Counted from the first letter of the stretch, positions 23,590 through 34,957 are shown. The stretch: 64,000 nt of DNA from Chalara sp. BL73 (GCA_918026815.1 CAKJVC010000114.1:62001-126000), one strand, 5' to 3'. Notes: a model not told the origin generated them from the sequence alone. Program-made: numbers and translations.

Positions 23590-24741
23590 TCATTCCTCAG
23601 TGAGCTCATACAACATAGACTCAATGAACTCCTTCTGCTCCAGTAGCCAAGCCCGCACTTCGGGAGTATCGAAAGGTTTCTTCGCCTGCTCTCGCAGCCG
23701 CTCATCCTTCATCTTGGCACGGATGCGCTCCTCCAGGATCTCCAATCGGTACTCGGTATATTGAGTATAAATCTCCGACTTGATGCTGATCCCACGGACG
23801 CCAGTCAGAGTAGTCTCGTCTCTTACCAGAGGAGACCTTGGCCGGAAACAGGTAACCATGCTAATACGCTCGCGACCCCTGAGTGCCTTCAGCGCCTGAT
23901 GCTCAATGTATCTGCCTTGCAACACCACTGCAGTTCCCTAACACGATTTTTAGTTCCATTCTCGCTTGCTAATCTCTTGGGGAGGAGTCGTACCATAGCC
24001 GGCCCGCGAACCTTCAAGATCTCCCCAGTAGACGTCTTCAGGGCGGTCTCTCCGCCGACCATTCCAGTGCAGTCAGATAGCATAACAACACAGACAAAGG
24101 GGAAACTATCGTAGTGCCATGCAACAGAAGATAGCCCATCTCCAAGAGGCTCGTTCTTCTTGGGGTTGTCTGGGACGGTCTGGTCGTTGACAGAGATGTT
24201 GATATTGGCAATCTCAAAATCCATCGAAGTGACCAAGTCAATCCCAGCGACCTGTGAGACCTTGTAGAGAAGTTCTGGAGATTTCCATGCTGAGTAGGTG
24301 AAAGGGGCTCGACTGTTCTCGCATGTTAGGACACGCCGTCAGCCAAGGAGAGCATGGCTGATGTTCAACTTACGCAGGACCCATGCCTCTGATCATGTTC
24401 TTGTTGAACGTCGAGGAAAACTGGCAGTCACGAAGGACCTCGTCGCTGAATATCTCCGCCTTAATCTGCTGGATGGCTTCCCTAGTGAAGAGGCTGAATG
24501 GCTCCGAGACGGCGTTGGGAGATATACCGTGTTCACTGAAACCGATGTCACTCATGGTGATTATTTTACCGGGAGGCTGGAAGTTCAAGTGCCTGCTTGG
24601 GTCGAAGTCCTCACGCTTTGTGAGCTTGGCTTCGTCAATCAAGTACTGAGGCGGAGAGTTGAGAGGGCGTGTAGCGGACTTGGTGGACGGACCGACGACG
24701 AGCGGCGGTGGAGGAGGCTGGCTAATTGCGATGCTCGGCAT
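23590..24741 (-). CDS. Fe(II)/2-oxoglutarate-type oxygenase domain protein
   Basis: This probable non-heme iron oxygenase uses 2-oxoglutarate. Three exons give 344 aa: 24374-24741, 23994-24312 and 23590-23937, with 61-nt and 56-nt introns. The iron facial triad is visible as H189-x-D191 in WHYDSFPFVCV and the distal H242 in GRYIEHQAL. An Arg follows in the RGRERISMVTCFRPR segment, where family members bind the co-substrate carboxylate. The region before it (GGETALKTSTGEILKVRGPAM) is the expected core strand. The first 20 residues are Pro-rich and likely disordered. It is divergent from the aldehyde dehydrogenase at 25467 across a 725-bp region. The substrate is unknown. The family is judged from the triad and layout. 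Confidence 0.75.
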
Positions 24742-25466
24742 TGCTTCGTTGGATAGGGAGCTCGAAAAGTGTTCTTGGAAGTGATGTAGTCAACTGCTCT
24801 GAGTGACAATAATCGCGGTGAGTCGTTTGAGCTTGAGATTGTTGCATCGCCAGAGCAGAAAGTGTTATTTGTAAGTCTCAACACCCTGGTCTCTCTCCCC
24901 CACAAGGAGCCCGTCTCGGGATTTCCGAGCTGGCTCTAGAGGTCGAATTTCGGTTTGGGCCTCCAAAGAAAGGGAGCATTGGGCGGCGTTCGAATTGCCT
25001 CAATGAAGAGCGCGTGATATCTACGATGCCGATAGTGCACTGCATCAGTAAACCCACATGATAGCCAAGTGTTCTCGCGGTTCTCCATCATTGCATGCTG
25101 TCTGTCTCCTGGGGCCCCGGATTTTGGACGCCTTGTCGTCGGAAAACTTTCGTTATACCCCCAGCCGTCCTTGGCCCCCTGTCTTCCGATCCCTGTCTCC
25201 GATCCCGCGCTTAACATTGAGGTGGCGCTTTGCCGAATACAGTCTCCCATTCCTGACATCCCTTCACCCCTGGGAACCTATGTCTAAAAGTTGCCACCCT
25301 ATTATGCAGGCTTAGACCGGCGATATAGTATCTCCGACATCATCCAGGATCTCAGTTCCTGACGAGTACTGATATAACCAAAGCCATGCCGAGAATGGAG
25401 CGGTATTCGACAGCAACGAGAGATTCCTGTTTCACTGTAACTCATCTCCAGAACTGATATCTCACC
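24742..25466. promoter_or_regulatory. Shared divergent promoter region
   Basis: This 725-bp region lies between the oxygenase (-) and the aldehyde dehydrogenase (+). Overlapping open frames in it are shadows without family resemblance. Co-regulation by the Zn2Cys6 protein encoded at 20505 is an inference from layout. Confidence 0.4.
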
Positions 25467-27019
25467 ATGTCATCTTCATTTGCATCTACCCTCAAAGACC
25501 CAAGTCTTCTCATTGAAAAATCCTACATTGATGGTCAGTGGGCTCCATCAAGGTCCACCAAGGTCTTTAATGTCTTCAACCCCGCTGATGAGTCGCTGAT
25601 TGGGACTTGCCCCGAGTCGACCGTTGGCGACCTGGAAGACGCCATCCAGGCCGCGTCAAAAGCATTCCCTACGTGGAGGTCGCTTTCTGGCCGCCAGCGA
25701 GGGCGCATCATCACTAAGGTGTTCAATCTCATTGTGGAGAACAAGGAAGATATCGGCAAGATTATCATCGCCGAGAACGGCAAGGCCAAGGCAGACGCTG
25801 AGGGAGAGGCCCTATTCGCAGCCAGCTTTTTCGAGTGGTTCGGTGAAGAGGCTTCAAGGACCTATGGAGATATTATTCCTCACTCTAACGCGGCTTTCCG
25901 AACGCGGGTCGTCAAGGAGCCTATTGGTGTGTGTGGCCTTATAACGCCATGGAACTTCCCACTGGCGATGGGTGCCCGAAAAATCGCTGCGGCTCTGGCG
26001 GCAGGATGTACTGTCGTGCTGAAATCCGATGGCCTGACGCCGTTCTCTTCCAACGCCCTCGCCCTGTTGTGTGAGCGGGCAGGCTTTCCCAAGGGTGTGT
26101 TCAATGTGGTGACATCGTTAAACGGCACACCGGAGCTGGGTCTTGCCCTTTGCCAGTCAGACATAGTGAAGAAGATCTCTTTCACTGGTTCCACGAGAGT
26201 CGGTAAGCTGCTGATGAAGCAGTCTAGTGACACTCTCAAGAAGCTGAGTCTTGAATTGGGAGGCAATGCCCCGTTCATCGTCTTCGACGATGCGGACCTG
26301 GAATTAGCCGTCTCCAGCGCTCTTGTCAGCAAGTTCAAGGTCACGGGCCAGACTTGCGTGTGCGCCAATCGTATTTACGTGCAGGAAGGCATCTATGAGA
26401 AGTTCAGCAACAGGCTGGTCGACGAAGTTGGTAAATTCAAGCTTGGTGATGGGAGGGATTCGTCTGTCACGCACGGCCCCTTGACGAATGGCACGGCTAA
26501 AGTCGAGGAGCACATCCAGGATGCTTTGAAGAAAGGCGCCAGAGTCTTGTTTGGGGGCAATAAGCTGCCTAACCTTGGCAAGAACTTCCATGAGCTCACT
26601 GTTCTGGGCGACGTCAGTGACGATATGCATTTGTCTAGCGAAGAGACTTTTGGCCCTGTTGCGGCGTTGTTCAAGTTCAACACAGAAAATGAAGTTATTG
26701 CTAGGGCAAATCGGTCCACGGTTGGGTTGGCATCCTATGTCATGACCAGTGACTTGGCCAGGTCATACCGCATCTCAGAAAGGCTTGAATTCGGGATGGT
26801 TGCTCTCAACACCGGTATAATCTCAGACGCTCCAGCGCCGTAAGTCATCTAATATCTGTTTCTCTTCTGGTATACCTAACCGATCCTAGATTTGGTGGTG
26901 TTAAGCAGTCTGGTTTCGGTCGTGAGGGGAGTAAGTATGGTCTTGATGACTACATGACTATCAAAATGATCGTGACTGGGGGCATCGACACCGTTTATTC
27001 GCATTCTAAAGATAATTAA
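25467..27019 (+). CDS. Aldehyde dehydrogenase (succinate- or muconic-semialdehyde dehydrogenase type)
   Basis: It oxidises a semialdehyde or aldehyde with NAD(P)+. Two exons give 500 aa: 25467-26839 and 26890-27019, with a 50-nt intron. SYIDGQW begins the fold, the active-site Glu is E263 (LELGG) and the nucleophile is C297 (TGQTC). The second exon supplies the conserved tail [13 protein letters not shown]. It is a paralogue-like relative of the gene at 8456-10158 but clearly distinct. With the hydratase/decarboxylase at 30507 it could form consecutive steps of a meta-cleavage-like route (semialdehyde to dienoate to oxopentenoate), or it may be a plain succinate-semialdehyde dehydrogenase. 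Sequence cannot decide. Confidence 0.9.
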
Positions 27020-27225
27020 GGATAGGTCAGTGTAAGAGTCAATGTAAGGGAAAGCACGAGCGGCTACAAGGCTCGCTCAGCATATACGTAGCTCACTTCG
27101 CCGGCCTCCTCACTTCTACAGACTTACACACAAATGTATTCGGGGCCGTGATAACCAGGCACTTATTTATTCATTATGGCTTTACCTACCCTCCGTTGTG
27201 CCAAGCGAACAAGGAAGGGATTTTG

Positions 27226-27234
27226 CAGATCTAC
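27226..27234. repeat. Left 9-bp target-site duplication (CAGATCTAC)
   Basis: It is identical to the copy at 28058-28066 on the other side of the AT-rich element. The core AGATCT is itself palindromic, so a chance match is somewhat easier than for a random 9-mer. Confidence 0.7.
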
Positions 27235-27255
27235 GAGACGTTAGGTGGGGTGGAG

Positions 27256-27277
27256 GTCCAACTGAGCTCAGTTGGAC
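27256..27277. repeat. 22-bp perfect palindrome near left end of the element
   Basis: The sequence is GTCCAACTGAG followed directly by its reverse complement. An identical copy occurs at 28015-28036 in the other arm. Half-copies (CTCAGTTGGAC) also occur just inside each end. Repeated palindromic subterminal motifs are candidate transposase-binding sites. Confidence 0.85.
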
Positions 27278-28014
27278 CTCTAAATTAGCGCAAAAGCTCA
27301 GTTGGACCTTTGCTTAAAGGTTTACAAAACGTTTTGCAGTTTAATAATAAACAAAACAAAAACAAAAAATTAAAAACAATAATTTTTTTATTTTATTACA
27401 AAAAATTATTATTAAATTTGAAGTATTTAGTTAAATAAACTAGTATAAACAGTAAATAATTAATTTTAATAAAATAATAATAATAAATACTTTACTATTA
27501 TTAAAATTTTGTTAATTATTTTGTAAACATTTAGCAAATATTTAATAAACATTTAGTAAACATTTAGTAAATCTTTAGTAAATATTTATAAAATACAAAA
27601 AATTTAAAATTATTATAAATATTTAGTAAACTTTTAATAAACATTTAATAAACATTTAGCAAATATATATAAAATACTAAAATCTTAAAATTATTATAAG
27701 TTATTTAGTAAACATTTAGTAAACTTTTATTAAATAATTTATAATATATTTAAAAATTCTTAAAAAGTTTAATTTAATTTTTTTTATTAATTAAATTAAT
27801 AAAATTACAATAATACAACTAAAAAACGGTTTAATTTTTATTATTAAACTGTTATTTAGTGTATAATATAAATATATAATTTGTGGTTTGTGTATAAAAG
27901 TAATTTTAATAATATATATTATAACAAAAACAATTAGTAAACGTTTACAGAATATCTCAGTTGGACTTGCCAAGAAATTTAATAAAAATAAACTGTGAAA
28001 TGTGGTCTGTGCAA

Positions 28015-28036
28015 GTCCAACTGAGCTCAGTTGGAC
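28015..28036. repeat. 22-bp perfect palindrome near right end of the element
   Basis: It is identical to 27256-27277. Because it is palindromic it matches in both orientations, so it contributes to the inverted terminal structure. Confidence 0.85.
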
Positions 28037-28057
28037 CTCCACCTGACCTGCCGACCT

Positions 28058-28066
28058 CAGATCTAC
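28058..28066. repeat. Right 9-bp target-site duplication (CAGATCTAC)
   Basis: It is identical to 27226-27234. See the AT-rich Mutator-like element between them. Confidence 0.7.
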
Positions 28067-28391
28067 CATTGCAGTTTAGGGCTATTTCAGATGGCACGTA
28101 TAAGACTATTCATCGAGGGTCTGATCATTGTATTATGATGTCTAAATAATTAAGTATTTAATGCTCCAGAGTAGAGTTTTACCCCGAAGCAGTAAGCTAG
28201 GACCCAGCCCTGAGGATTTATGTCACGTGATATAATTCTAATTGGCCACATCCGCAGCATGATCTGCACTGTAAAACGAGAGACGCAGGCATGGACTCGA
28301 AAGGTTGTTAACTTGTTTTCGATTTCACCAGACACCCGCCATTGCTAGCAAATAGGCTCTATATTCTAGTAATCTTCGTAGATGTTCCAAC

Positions 28392-29439
28392 TCACGCCCC
28401 AATGTCCTTGGTAGTCCGCAACCTTCTCCTCATAAACCATCGCTCAGTATCACCCATGGGCACCGCGAACCCCAGTGCGTCCTCACACAGATAGTGAGCC
28501 GTGCAATAGTACCCAAGCAAGCCAGCGACGAAGCCAAAGGCACCAGCAGCCTTTTGCATCCTTGAGTAGGTCCCTGGATAGCCGCTGGCCATCAAAAATT
28601 GCGAAAATCCATCTAGAACAAGACAGAACTCGATGGTGGTGAAAATGAGTATGTAGACGATGTTGCTGTTCGAAATATACTTAGCATAATGGCTGGAGAT
28701 CTCAGCAGCAGAGCAGCATAGCAAAACACACTCACAAGCGTATAGAAGCGATGAGAAAGAAGATGTTAAGCACGGCCCAGACTGGAAGATATGTTATTAC
28801 TGTGCTCAAGACGCCCCAGCAGAGTTTACTCGGTGATACTCACTTAGAATGAAGAATCCAAAAGCATTATAGTATTCGGGCGTCAAGCCACCATATGCAT
28901 CGGCAATTCCAAAAGAAGGGATCATAACGGTGCCATATCCACCGTAGAATAGCCCTGAAAACATTATAGGCATCAGCGAAGATTCCAAAACCTCGGGGAA
29001 GAGAGGTTGCCTATATGGAGACATCAAAAGCGTGCGGCGAGCACGGCTAGGCAGCGCTCCTTGACAAAATGATCAGATATCTCATACCGAATGCAGTCAA
29101 AACTGTATATGAAAAGGTGTCTCCTTTGACGATTGACCATTGTGCGCTGATGAGCAACCCGATGCATGCGACGAAGCAGAGGTCGCCTACGAAGATTGTC
29201 TGGATTGAGACTCCACGGAAGTTCATCATAGCCAAGGATACGCTCAAGATCGTCGTGGCAAAGCCGCCCATAGCGAGGGGTGCCTATGGGAGGTTAACGG
29301 ATCCTCGTCATTCCCTTCTCCAGCTGGTGGAGTCAGGTGTTCTTACTGGATTGCCGATGTGAGAGTTTTTCATCGCCGGCGCCATATCGTGCGCCGACTC
29401 TCGCCTTTGCTCCTGTAGAATTCCATTTCTTAAAGACAT
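28392..29439 (-). CDS. GPR1/FUN34/YaaH (acetate transporter family) membrane protein
   Basis: This polytopic plasma-membrane carrier is of the acetate/ammonium-linked AceTr family. Five exons give 239 aa: 29347-29439, 29088-29283, 28844-28954, 28736-28781 and 28392-28665. The introns are 63, 133, 62 and 70 nt. The family signature NPAPLG appears as NP|APLAMGGF across the first splice (residues 30-39). Six hydrophobic segments follow, including the IPSFGIADAY stretch and FGFFILIWAVLNIFFLIAS. The last intron could end at either of two in-phase AG sites. The one giving SIRFNIVYILIF is preferred, and the other would add 9 residues. It is convergent with the aldehyde dehydrogenase. Import or export of a short carboxylate would suit the cluster. 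Confidence 0.85.
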
Positions 29440-30506
29440 GTTGAGGATTTCAAGCAGGGGCCAAGTGTGACTGGATGGCTTCGGGTCTGAGCAATAACAA
29501 TAATAGCAGATATCACCTCACGAGTTTAGAACTGTGTATTTCTTCCCGCTGTCCATAACTTATAGCATTCCAACTGATCCCGCCATCTGTACCATACTTT
29601 CTGATTTTTATGGGACGTCTGTCCACTGAAGCCAAGGATTGATGCTTCGACTAGTCTCCCTGCGGAACTTCCTTGTCTATGAATAATGAATTGACTAGAG
29701 TGAGAACTGTTCCATAGGAAGCTGCAAGACCACGTGTGGTATTGGCCATTCGGGTCGTGCATTGTTCCCCCCAGCGCCGCCCATTGGGGACGATGGGTTG
29801 TATTGGACAGCTCAAGTGCGGGCGTCATCTGAATCTTCGTCACCTAGCACCCAACTTACATTGACCGGGATGCTGCAGGGTTCGGAATTGGATGTCAAGC
29901 TGTGGAGCGCCACCCTCAACCGAACCGACTCGCGATCCTTGCACGGAACTCTTTGCATAGGCAGGGATCGGAAGGGCCAAATTAGATTCCGAGCACAAAG
30001 TGTCGACTGAAATGACCTTGCGCAATACCAATCAATCAAGCTATTAGAGCCCCGCATCCTTCTTGTCGACTCCATGATAGGGACGAAAACTAGAGATACG
30101 GACCTCGGGAGAACCAGCTGCTGACCATCGGCTGGGTCTGGCATCGGATAGCATCCGATCCAGCCAATATTGATCCATTATGACCTGTGAGGCTCCTCTC
30201 AACGAATCAAAGGTAGACTCTTAGGCTATTGCACTTCTCACGCATTAACATAGATCCACCATTCTTCTTTTCTCTGTAGATTTCGCTGTGGAGTGTGTCA
30301 TCCCTCTTAACATCATCTTTGGGCTTTCAAAAGCTATACTCCTTTGTCTACGGGTGAGTGCTCAATCCTACATTGAGTGCTTATATTGAGTGCACCTCTC
30401 CTTTTAACGAGACGCTAACTCCTCTACTATAGTAATTGCGACTGTATTATCAGTCTTGGAAATCTTCGAACCTTGAGTGTACAGTGACTGGGTAATTCAA
30501 GACGCA
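29440..30506. other. Intergenic 1.1 kb, divergent promoters
   Basis: This separates the transporter (-) from the hydratase/decarboxylase (+) and probably carries both promoters. Open frames at 29526-30144 overlap on both strands and match nothing known. Confidence 0.4.
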
Positions 30507-31292
30507 ATGCAAGACTCCGAGTTGCGTGAGATCTCTGGGACACTTCGCAAAGCCCGCCTTGACCGTGTGCCTGTTGACCCGCCCTCCAAGACCTGGCCAG
30601 CACTCGACGACGATGCAGCGTTTGCAGTGCAAAAAGTAGGCGTTGACATTGCTGTCAACCAGCATGGTGATCGCCTGGTCGGATACAAGCTGGGGAATAT
30701 CGCGAAAGTGATGCAGGATGCCTTTGGCCTGGACAAGCCCGACTACGGCTTCCTCCTTGCCAGCAGCTTTGCGTACGAAGGAACAACACTCAAGCTAAAT
30801 CAATTCATCAAGCCGTACGTCGAGCTGGAGCCGGCCTTCGTCCTCAAGGGTAAATTGAAAGGGCCTAACGTCACAGTTGTCGATGTAATCAACGCGATTG
30901 ACTACGCCATACCAGCTATCGAGATCATCGATTCTCGGGTAAAAGACTGGGCTATCGGTCTCTCTGACACATTGGCAGACAACGGTTCTACTGGCGCTGT
31001 GATCATCGGCGGTACGCCTCGACGACTTACTGAGCTCACTCTTAGTGATATCCGAGGGTTTCTCAACTTCAATGGCCGCGAGGTCATGGATGGCAACACC
31101 AAGAATGTGCTGGGCAATCCACTGTCTGCCGTGGCGTGGCTGGTTAATCGACTGGCGGCTTATGATGTTGAGTTTCTTCCCGGACAGGTTATCCTCCCAG
31201 GAAGTTGCCTACAAGCTGTTCCGATGATCGAGCCAGGACATTGGTCTTGCACGTTTGAAGGGTTTGGAACGATCGAGTTTGATGTTGCGTGA
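30507..31292 (+). CDS. 2-oxopent-4-enoate hydratase / 4-oxalocrotonate decarboxylase family (MhpD-like)
   Basis: This is a fumarylacetoacetate-hydrolase-fold enzyme. In bacteria, relatives add water to 2-hydroxypenta-2,4-dienoate or decarboxylate 4-oxalocrotonate in catechol meta-cleavage. It has one exon and 261 aa from ATG 30507; the in-frame upstream codons are non-ATG. The family features are an N-terminal helix pair, VGYKLGNIAKVMQ with the conserved glycine turn, and YVELEPAFVL with the metal-coordinating acidic residues. IPAIEIIDSR and LPGQVILPGSC are further signatures. The length matches bacterial MhpD/XylJ (about 260 aa). The absence of introns and bacterial-like length allow, but do not prove, a bacterial origin. 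Its neighbours are the transporter and the permease. Confidence 0.87.
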   Translation: MQDSELREISGTLRKARLDRVPVDPPSKTWPALDDDAAFAVQKVGVDIAVNQHGDRLVGYKLGNIAKVMQDAFGLDKPDYGFLLASSFAYEGTTLKLNQFIKPYVELEPAFVLKGKLKGPNVTVVDVINAIDYAIPAIEIIDSRVKDWAIGLSDTLADNGSTGAVIIGGTPRRLTELTLSDIRGFLNFNGREVMDGNTKNVLGNPLSAVAWLVNRLAAYDVEFLPGQVILPGSCLQAVPMIEPGHWSCTFEGFGTIEFDVA

Positions 31293-32319
31293 GCTAGTGG
31301 AATAGCTGTGGTCCTTCTGTAGCCTCTTTTGCATCGTATGTGTTATCTGGCACGGAGCAGTTTGTGTTGCAGTCGTTGAGGTGAATCTATCTGGCAAGCC
31401 AGAGGTCAGCCTCGGAACAAGATCGTGAATCATGACTAGCATGTATACTCGAAAGTTTTTATGTTGTTCATGATATTGAAGTCATATTTAAAGACAGCAT
31501 AGTTCAAAATTCCTTGCAAGCTATTGAGAGGCATACCAATTTTGTCTGAATCATCTACTAGAATTATGAATCCTTATCCTCTGCTCTCAGATATGCCAAG
31601 TTAGCTGGGGAGATAAGCTAGGGCTACTTACAGATGGCGACAATGAAATGGATCATGTCTCAGAAAAGTCTACAACTTACAGATCTCGACCATTGGGGGA
31701 ATGGCCACCCGAGGCTTTACGAGCACTTCTCCCTATACGCGTCGATACAATGTGTAGTCGGACGCCTGTCCCTACCCAGCCAACCGTCAGGAAGGCATGC
31801 AATTGTTCTGATAACGAGATAACATTATCTTGAATACCGCCGAGTATTGTTTACCGGGTTTTCCCGAATAAGAATTAAATAAAGTGCTCCATATGTATTC
31901 AGGTAGCTGTTCACTGGTCCCGGGATATTCCCCACCAGACTCGGTTCGGCTGGCTCTTGTCCAGGTCATGGTATGCGCTATAAACAAAAGTAGGTTCAGG
32001 ACGAGCAAGCATATCCCTGGCTCTCCGAGACGCCCACGGTCGGCCCAGAGAAGCAGTGGTTCGCCTTATCTCGGCTCCACGATCCTGCTCCTGAGGGTCA
32101 GGGGTTCTGTGGGGACCCCACAACTACACCATCCTGATTTCTCCTTGATACCGGGAGCTCTGCCCCCCTGTCCAAGTCTACTTATAAACCCGAATCGCTG
32201 GTCCTACTCTACTCTCATAGTCAAACTCCCATTCTCCCAGTTCTCTTTCCACTTTGACTCTTTGGATTTTTGCATCACATCATCTCGAGATACATACCCC
32301 CCTAATTGCACTCCTCGTC
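31293..32319. other. Intergenic 1.0 kb, nothing recognised
   Basis: This is the upstream region of the amino-acid permease. A CT-rich stretch at 32160-32300 precedes its ATG, as is common for fungal promoters. No gene or repeat can be supported. Confidence 0.4.
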
Positions 32320-34125
32320 ATGGAAAAGTTGATGGATGACAACATCGTGTCCAAGAACGTCGAAAAAACTGAGACAAACAGCAATAGCGTAGAAGGTGCC
32401 AGCGCTACAAGCGTCCTAAATACCTCCAATGACTCTCTTAAGAGACGGCTGGGGAACCGACAGGTATTGTTCAGCCATCCTCAACATCAAGGATGAGAAT
32501 GAGACTAACCGGTCGTGATGGCTCTTGTAAGATCCAACTAATTGCCATCGGTGGTTCCATTGGAACAGCGGTTTTCGTGAGCATTGCCAATGGTTTGGCG
32601 GCAGGTGGGCCTGGAAACCTGTTGCTCGGCTTTATTATTGCTACAGCGATGATGGGCCTTGTCAACAACTCTATGGCTGAGATGTCTGTCTACATGCCTG
32701 TGAGCGGAGCTTTCGTCCGCATGGCTGGCCACTGGGTTGATGAGTCTTTTGGGTCTCTCGCGGGCTGGAATTTCTTTATATACGAGGCAATCTTAGTCCC
32801 GTTCGAAATCTCGGCGCTCAACCTCGTCTTATCGTTCTGGAGAGATGACATACCTTCCGCAGCTGTTGTCTGTGTTTGCATAGTACTATACGCGTTCGTA
32901 TATTCTTCCCGCTGTGGAGATGTATTGAGATTTGACCCATGATTACAGGCTTTTCAATATCTTTGCGGTTCAGCTCTACGGAGAGTCGGAGTTCTGGCTT
33001 GCCTCCGGCAAGCTCATTCTATTCCTAATCCTCTTCGCTTTCACCTTCGTAACAATGTGTGGAGGCAATCCCAAGCATGATGCATACGGATTCAGACACT
33101 GGTCCAACCCAGGAGCTTTTGCCGAAAGTATCTCGACGGGTGCTCTCGGCCGTTTTGAGGGGTTTCTTGCCGCACTTTGGAGTGGCGTATTCACGGTCTG
33201 TGGTCCGGAGTACATGTCCATGGTCGCTGGTGAAACGAAGTACCCCCGAAAGTACCTTAAGACCGCATTCAAGACGACTTTCTACCGCTTCGTCTTCTTC
33301 TTCGTCGGATCTGCAATCTGCGTAGGCGTGGTCATCGCATACAACGACCCAGGATTACAAGCGAAGAAAGGTGCGGGAACCGCAGCTGCCTCTCCGTATG
33401 TCATAGCAATGTATAATCTTGGTATCGGAGGCCTCCCACACCTCACCAATGCGCTGCTAGTGACTAGCATATTCTCTGCTGGAAACGCCTACACATATTG
33501 CGCCTCGCGTTCTCTCTACAGTCTGGCCCTCGAGGGGAAGGCACCGAAAATCTTCCAGCGCTGTACCAAGAGTGGCATTCCCATCTTCTGTCTCGCTGCC
33601 AGCCTGCCCTTTTCGTTCCTGGCATTCATGGGTGTTACCGGCTCCACAGCCAAGGTTCTCAATTGGCTAATCGATGTCTTGGGCAGCTCGCAGATCATTA
33701 ACTACATCATTATGTGCATTACCTATCTGTTTTTCTACGAAGCCACTGAAGCACAGGGCTTCGACCGCAGGAAGCTGCCGTACTATGGATATTTCCAGCC
33801 GTACGGTACTTGGATCGCTCTTTGCTTCTACATTACTGTCATCTTCGTCCGCGGATACGCTGTATTCATACCTGGGGGGTGGGACATCAGCACTTTCTTC
33901 ACCACATACACGATGGTCGGTGTCGCCCCGCTGTTCTTCCTGGCTTGGAAATTTTGGAAGGGAACCAAGTTTGTCAAACCCTCCGAATGCGATCTTGTGT
34001 GGGAAGCGCCAATCATCGACGCCTACGAGGAAGTGTGCATAGAGGACTCGCTGGGATTCTGGACGGAGATTGTGCAAATGTTTGGATTCCGCCGCAAGGC
34101 TCTGACGGTATCTGGAGAGGTATAA
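32320..34125 (+). CDS. Amino-acid permease (YAT/APC family)
   Basis: This is a plasma-membrane proton-coupled amino-acid importer. Three exons give 560 aa: 32320-32463, 32532-32893 and 32949-34125, with introns of 68 and 55 nt. The hydrophilic N-terminus (about 48 residues) is followed by the first helix motif IAIGGSIGTAVFVS, the NNSMAEMSVYMPVSGAF loop and GHWVDESFGSLAGWNF. These match fungal YAT permeases in the acidic/neutral amino-acid group (Dip5-like). About 12 hydrophobic segments are visible, ending in a soluble tail after residue 500. It is intact. The specific substrate is not readable. In context it may bring in the amino compound degraded by the cluster. Confidence 0.9.
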
Positions 34126-34957
34126 GCTGCGAAGCTTTCAAGGAGGCCGGACATCAATATGAGCTCAGACTCATGAGTGCAGTGTCGACTCCTTTCCCTC
34201 AACCGAATCTTAGTGATTTCCTCGTGGCCGGGATCCCTATATTTTTCTTGAACTTCATGAGAGGTTTAAAGTGTGTATATTTGTATCCAACTGTGAAGCG
34301 CGCGTGCAAAAACGTAGCCAATACTAACACTGTGTGTCTCACACCTGCTATCCTCTTTTTTATTGCTGTGTTTGTACATAACCATGATGCAACTTTCTCT
34401 GTAGTGCGACAAAAAAAGCTCAATGATTTGATTTAAATTGAATAATCAAATCAGATTTTTCTGGAATTTGATTTCAAAATTCGAATATTCAAAAACATCC
34501 AAAATATTTACGTGACTTTTCTAATTAAAAAAAATTAAATTTTACAAATTAAAAAGCGAGCCAAAAAGTACCACACGAGACAATAGACATCTGCGAATTG
34601 TATGCCAAAAATTATTATGATGGTGTTGATAATTGCGCCACTGCCGGTATAAGGAAATATGTAGATAGTCTAGGTGGTATTTGTACATTCATCTTTGTCT
34701 TATTTAGAAACGATTCTCTTTGTCACCATAATTGACCTGGCAATACCTTCCATGGTGGAATCGCCTAATCAACCGAAACTTAACTATTCCGAAGCACTAG
34801 AATAATGCAGGTTCTATCAAAATATCTGTCAGGGCTCTCTGCTAACTCTCAATTCCAGACACTTATACTCCTTAATCCAAAAATACTTCTGCATTCAAAC
34901 CGTTGATAGAAACACCCCAACACATAGGAAACGGGCAACCAACTAAGAAAAAGCAGT
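34126..34957. other. Intergenic with AT-rich stretch and a 10-bp inverted repeat
   Basis: No gene is supported. At about 34420-34455 there is TGATTTGATT, a 10-bp spacer, then AATCAAATCA, a perfect 10-bp inverted repeat. It is followed by about 110 bp of very AT-rich sequence. This may be a tiny decayed element or simply a terminator-like hairpin. Confidence 0.3.

Larger units (their letters stand above)
27235..28057. mobile_element. AT-rich non-autonomous element, Mutator-like by 9-bp target duplication
   Basis: The element is flanked by the direct repeat CAGATCTAC (27226-27234 and 28058-28066), a 9-bp duplication typical of Mutator-like transposons. Its ends are imperfect inverted repeats sharing AGGT..GGTGGAGGTCC, followed in each arm by the same perfect 22-bp palindrome (27256-27277 and 28015-28036). 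The interior is almost entirely A and T, with many TAAACATTTAGT-like repeats and no credible protein. This is consistent with an old element bleached by RIP. It sits in the intergenic space between the aldehyde dehydrogenase and the acetate-type transporter. Confidence 0.75.

Noticed and set aside
24298..24756. 152-codon plus-strand frame
   Set aside because: It overlaps exon 1 of the Fe(II) oxygenase on the other strand, which has the conserved splice and motif pattern.
25880..26368. 162-codon minus-strand frame opposite the second aldehyde dehydrogenase
   Set aside because: It is an antisense shadow of a conserved coding region.
27530..27730. TAAACATTTAGT-like recurring units as a CRISPR-like or satellite array
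   Set aside because: Spacing and sequence are irregular and the stretch is simply AT-rich. No CRISPR array is expected in a fungal nucleus and none was seen.
27243..28049. A shorter boundary for the AT-rich element beginning at AGGTGGGG
   Set aside because: No target duplication flanks these coordinates. The 9-bp repeat CAGATCTAC further out gives a better boundary.
29526..30144. Overlapping open frames on both strands
   Set aside because: No family resemblance and no splice logic. They are likely promoter sequence between divergent genes.
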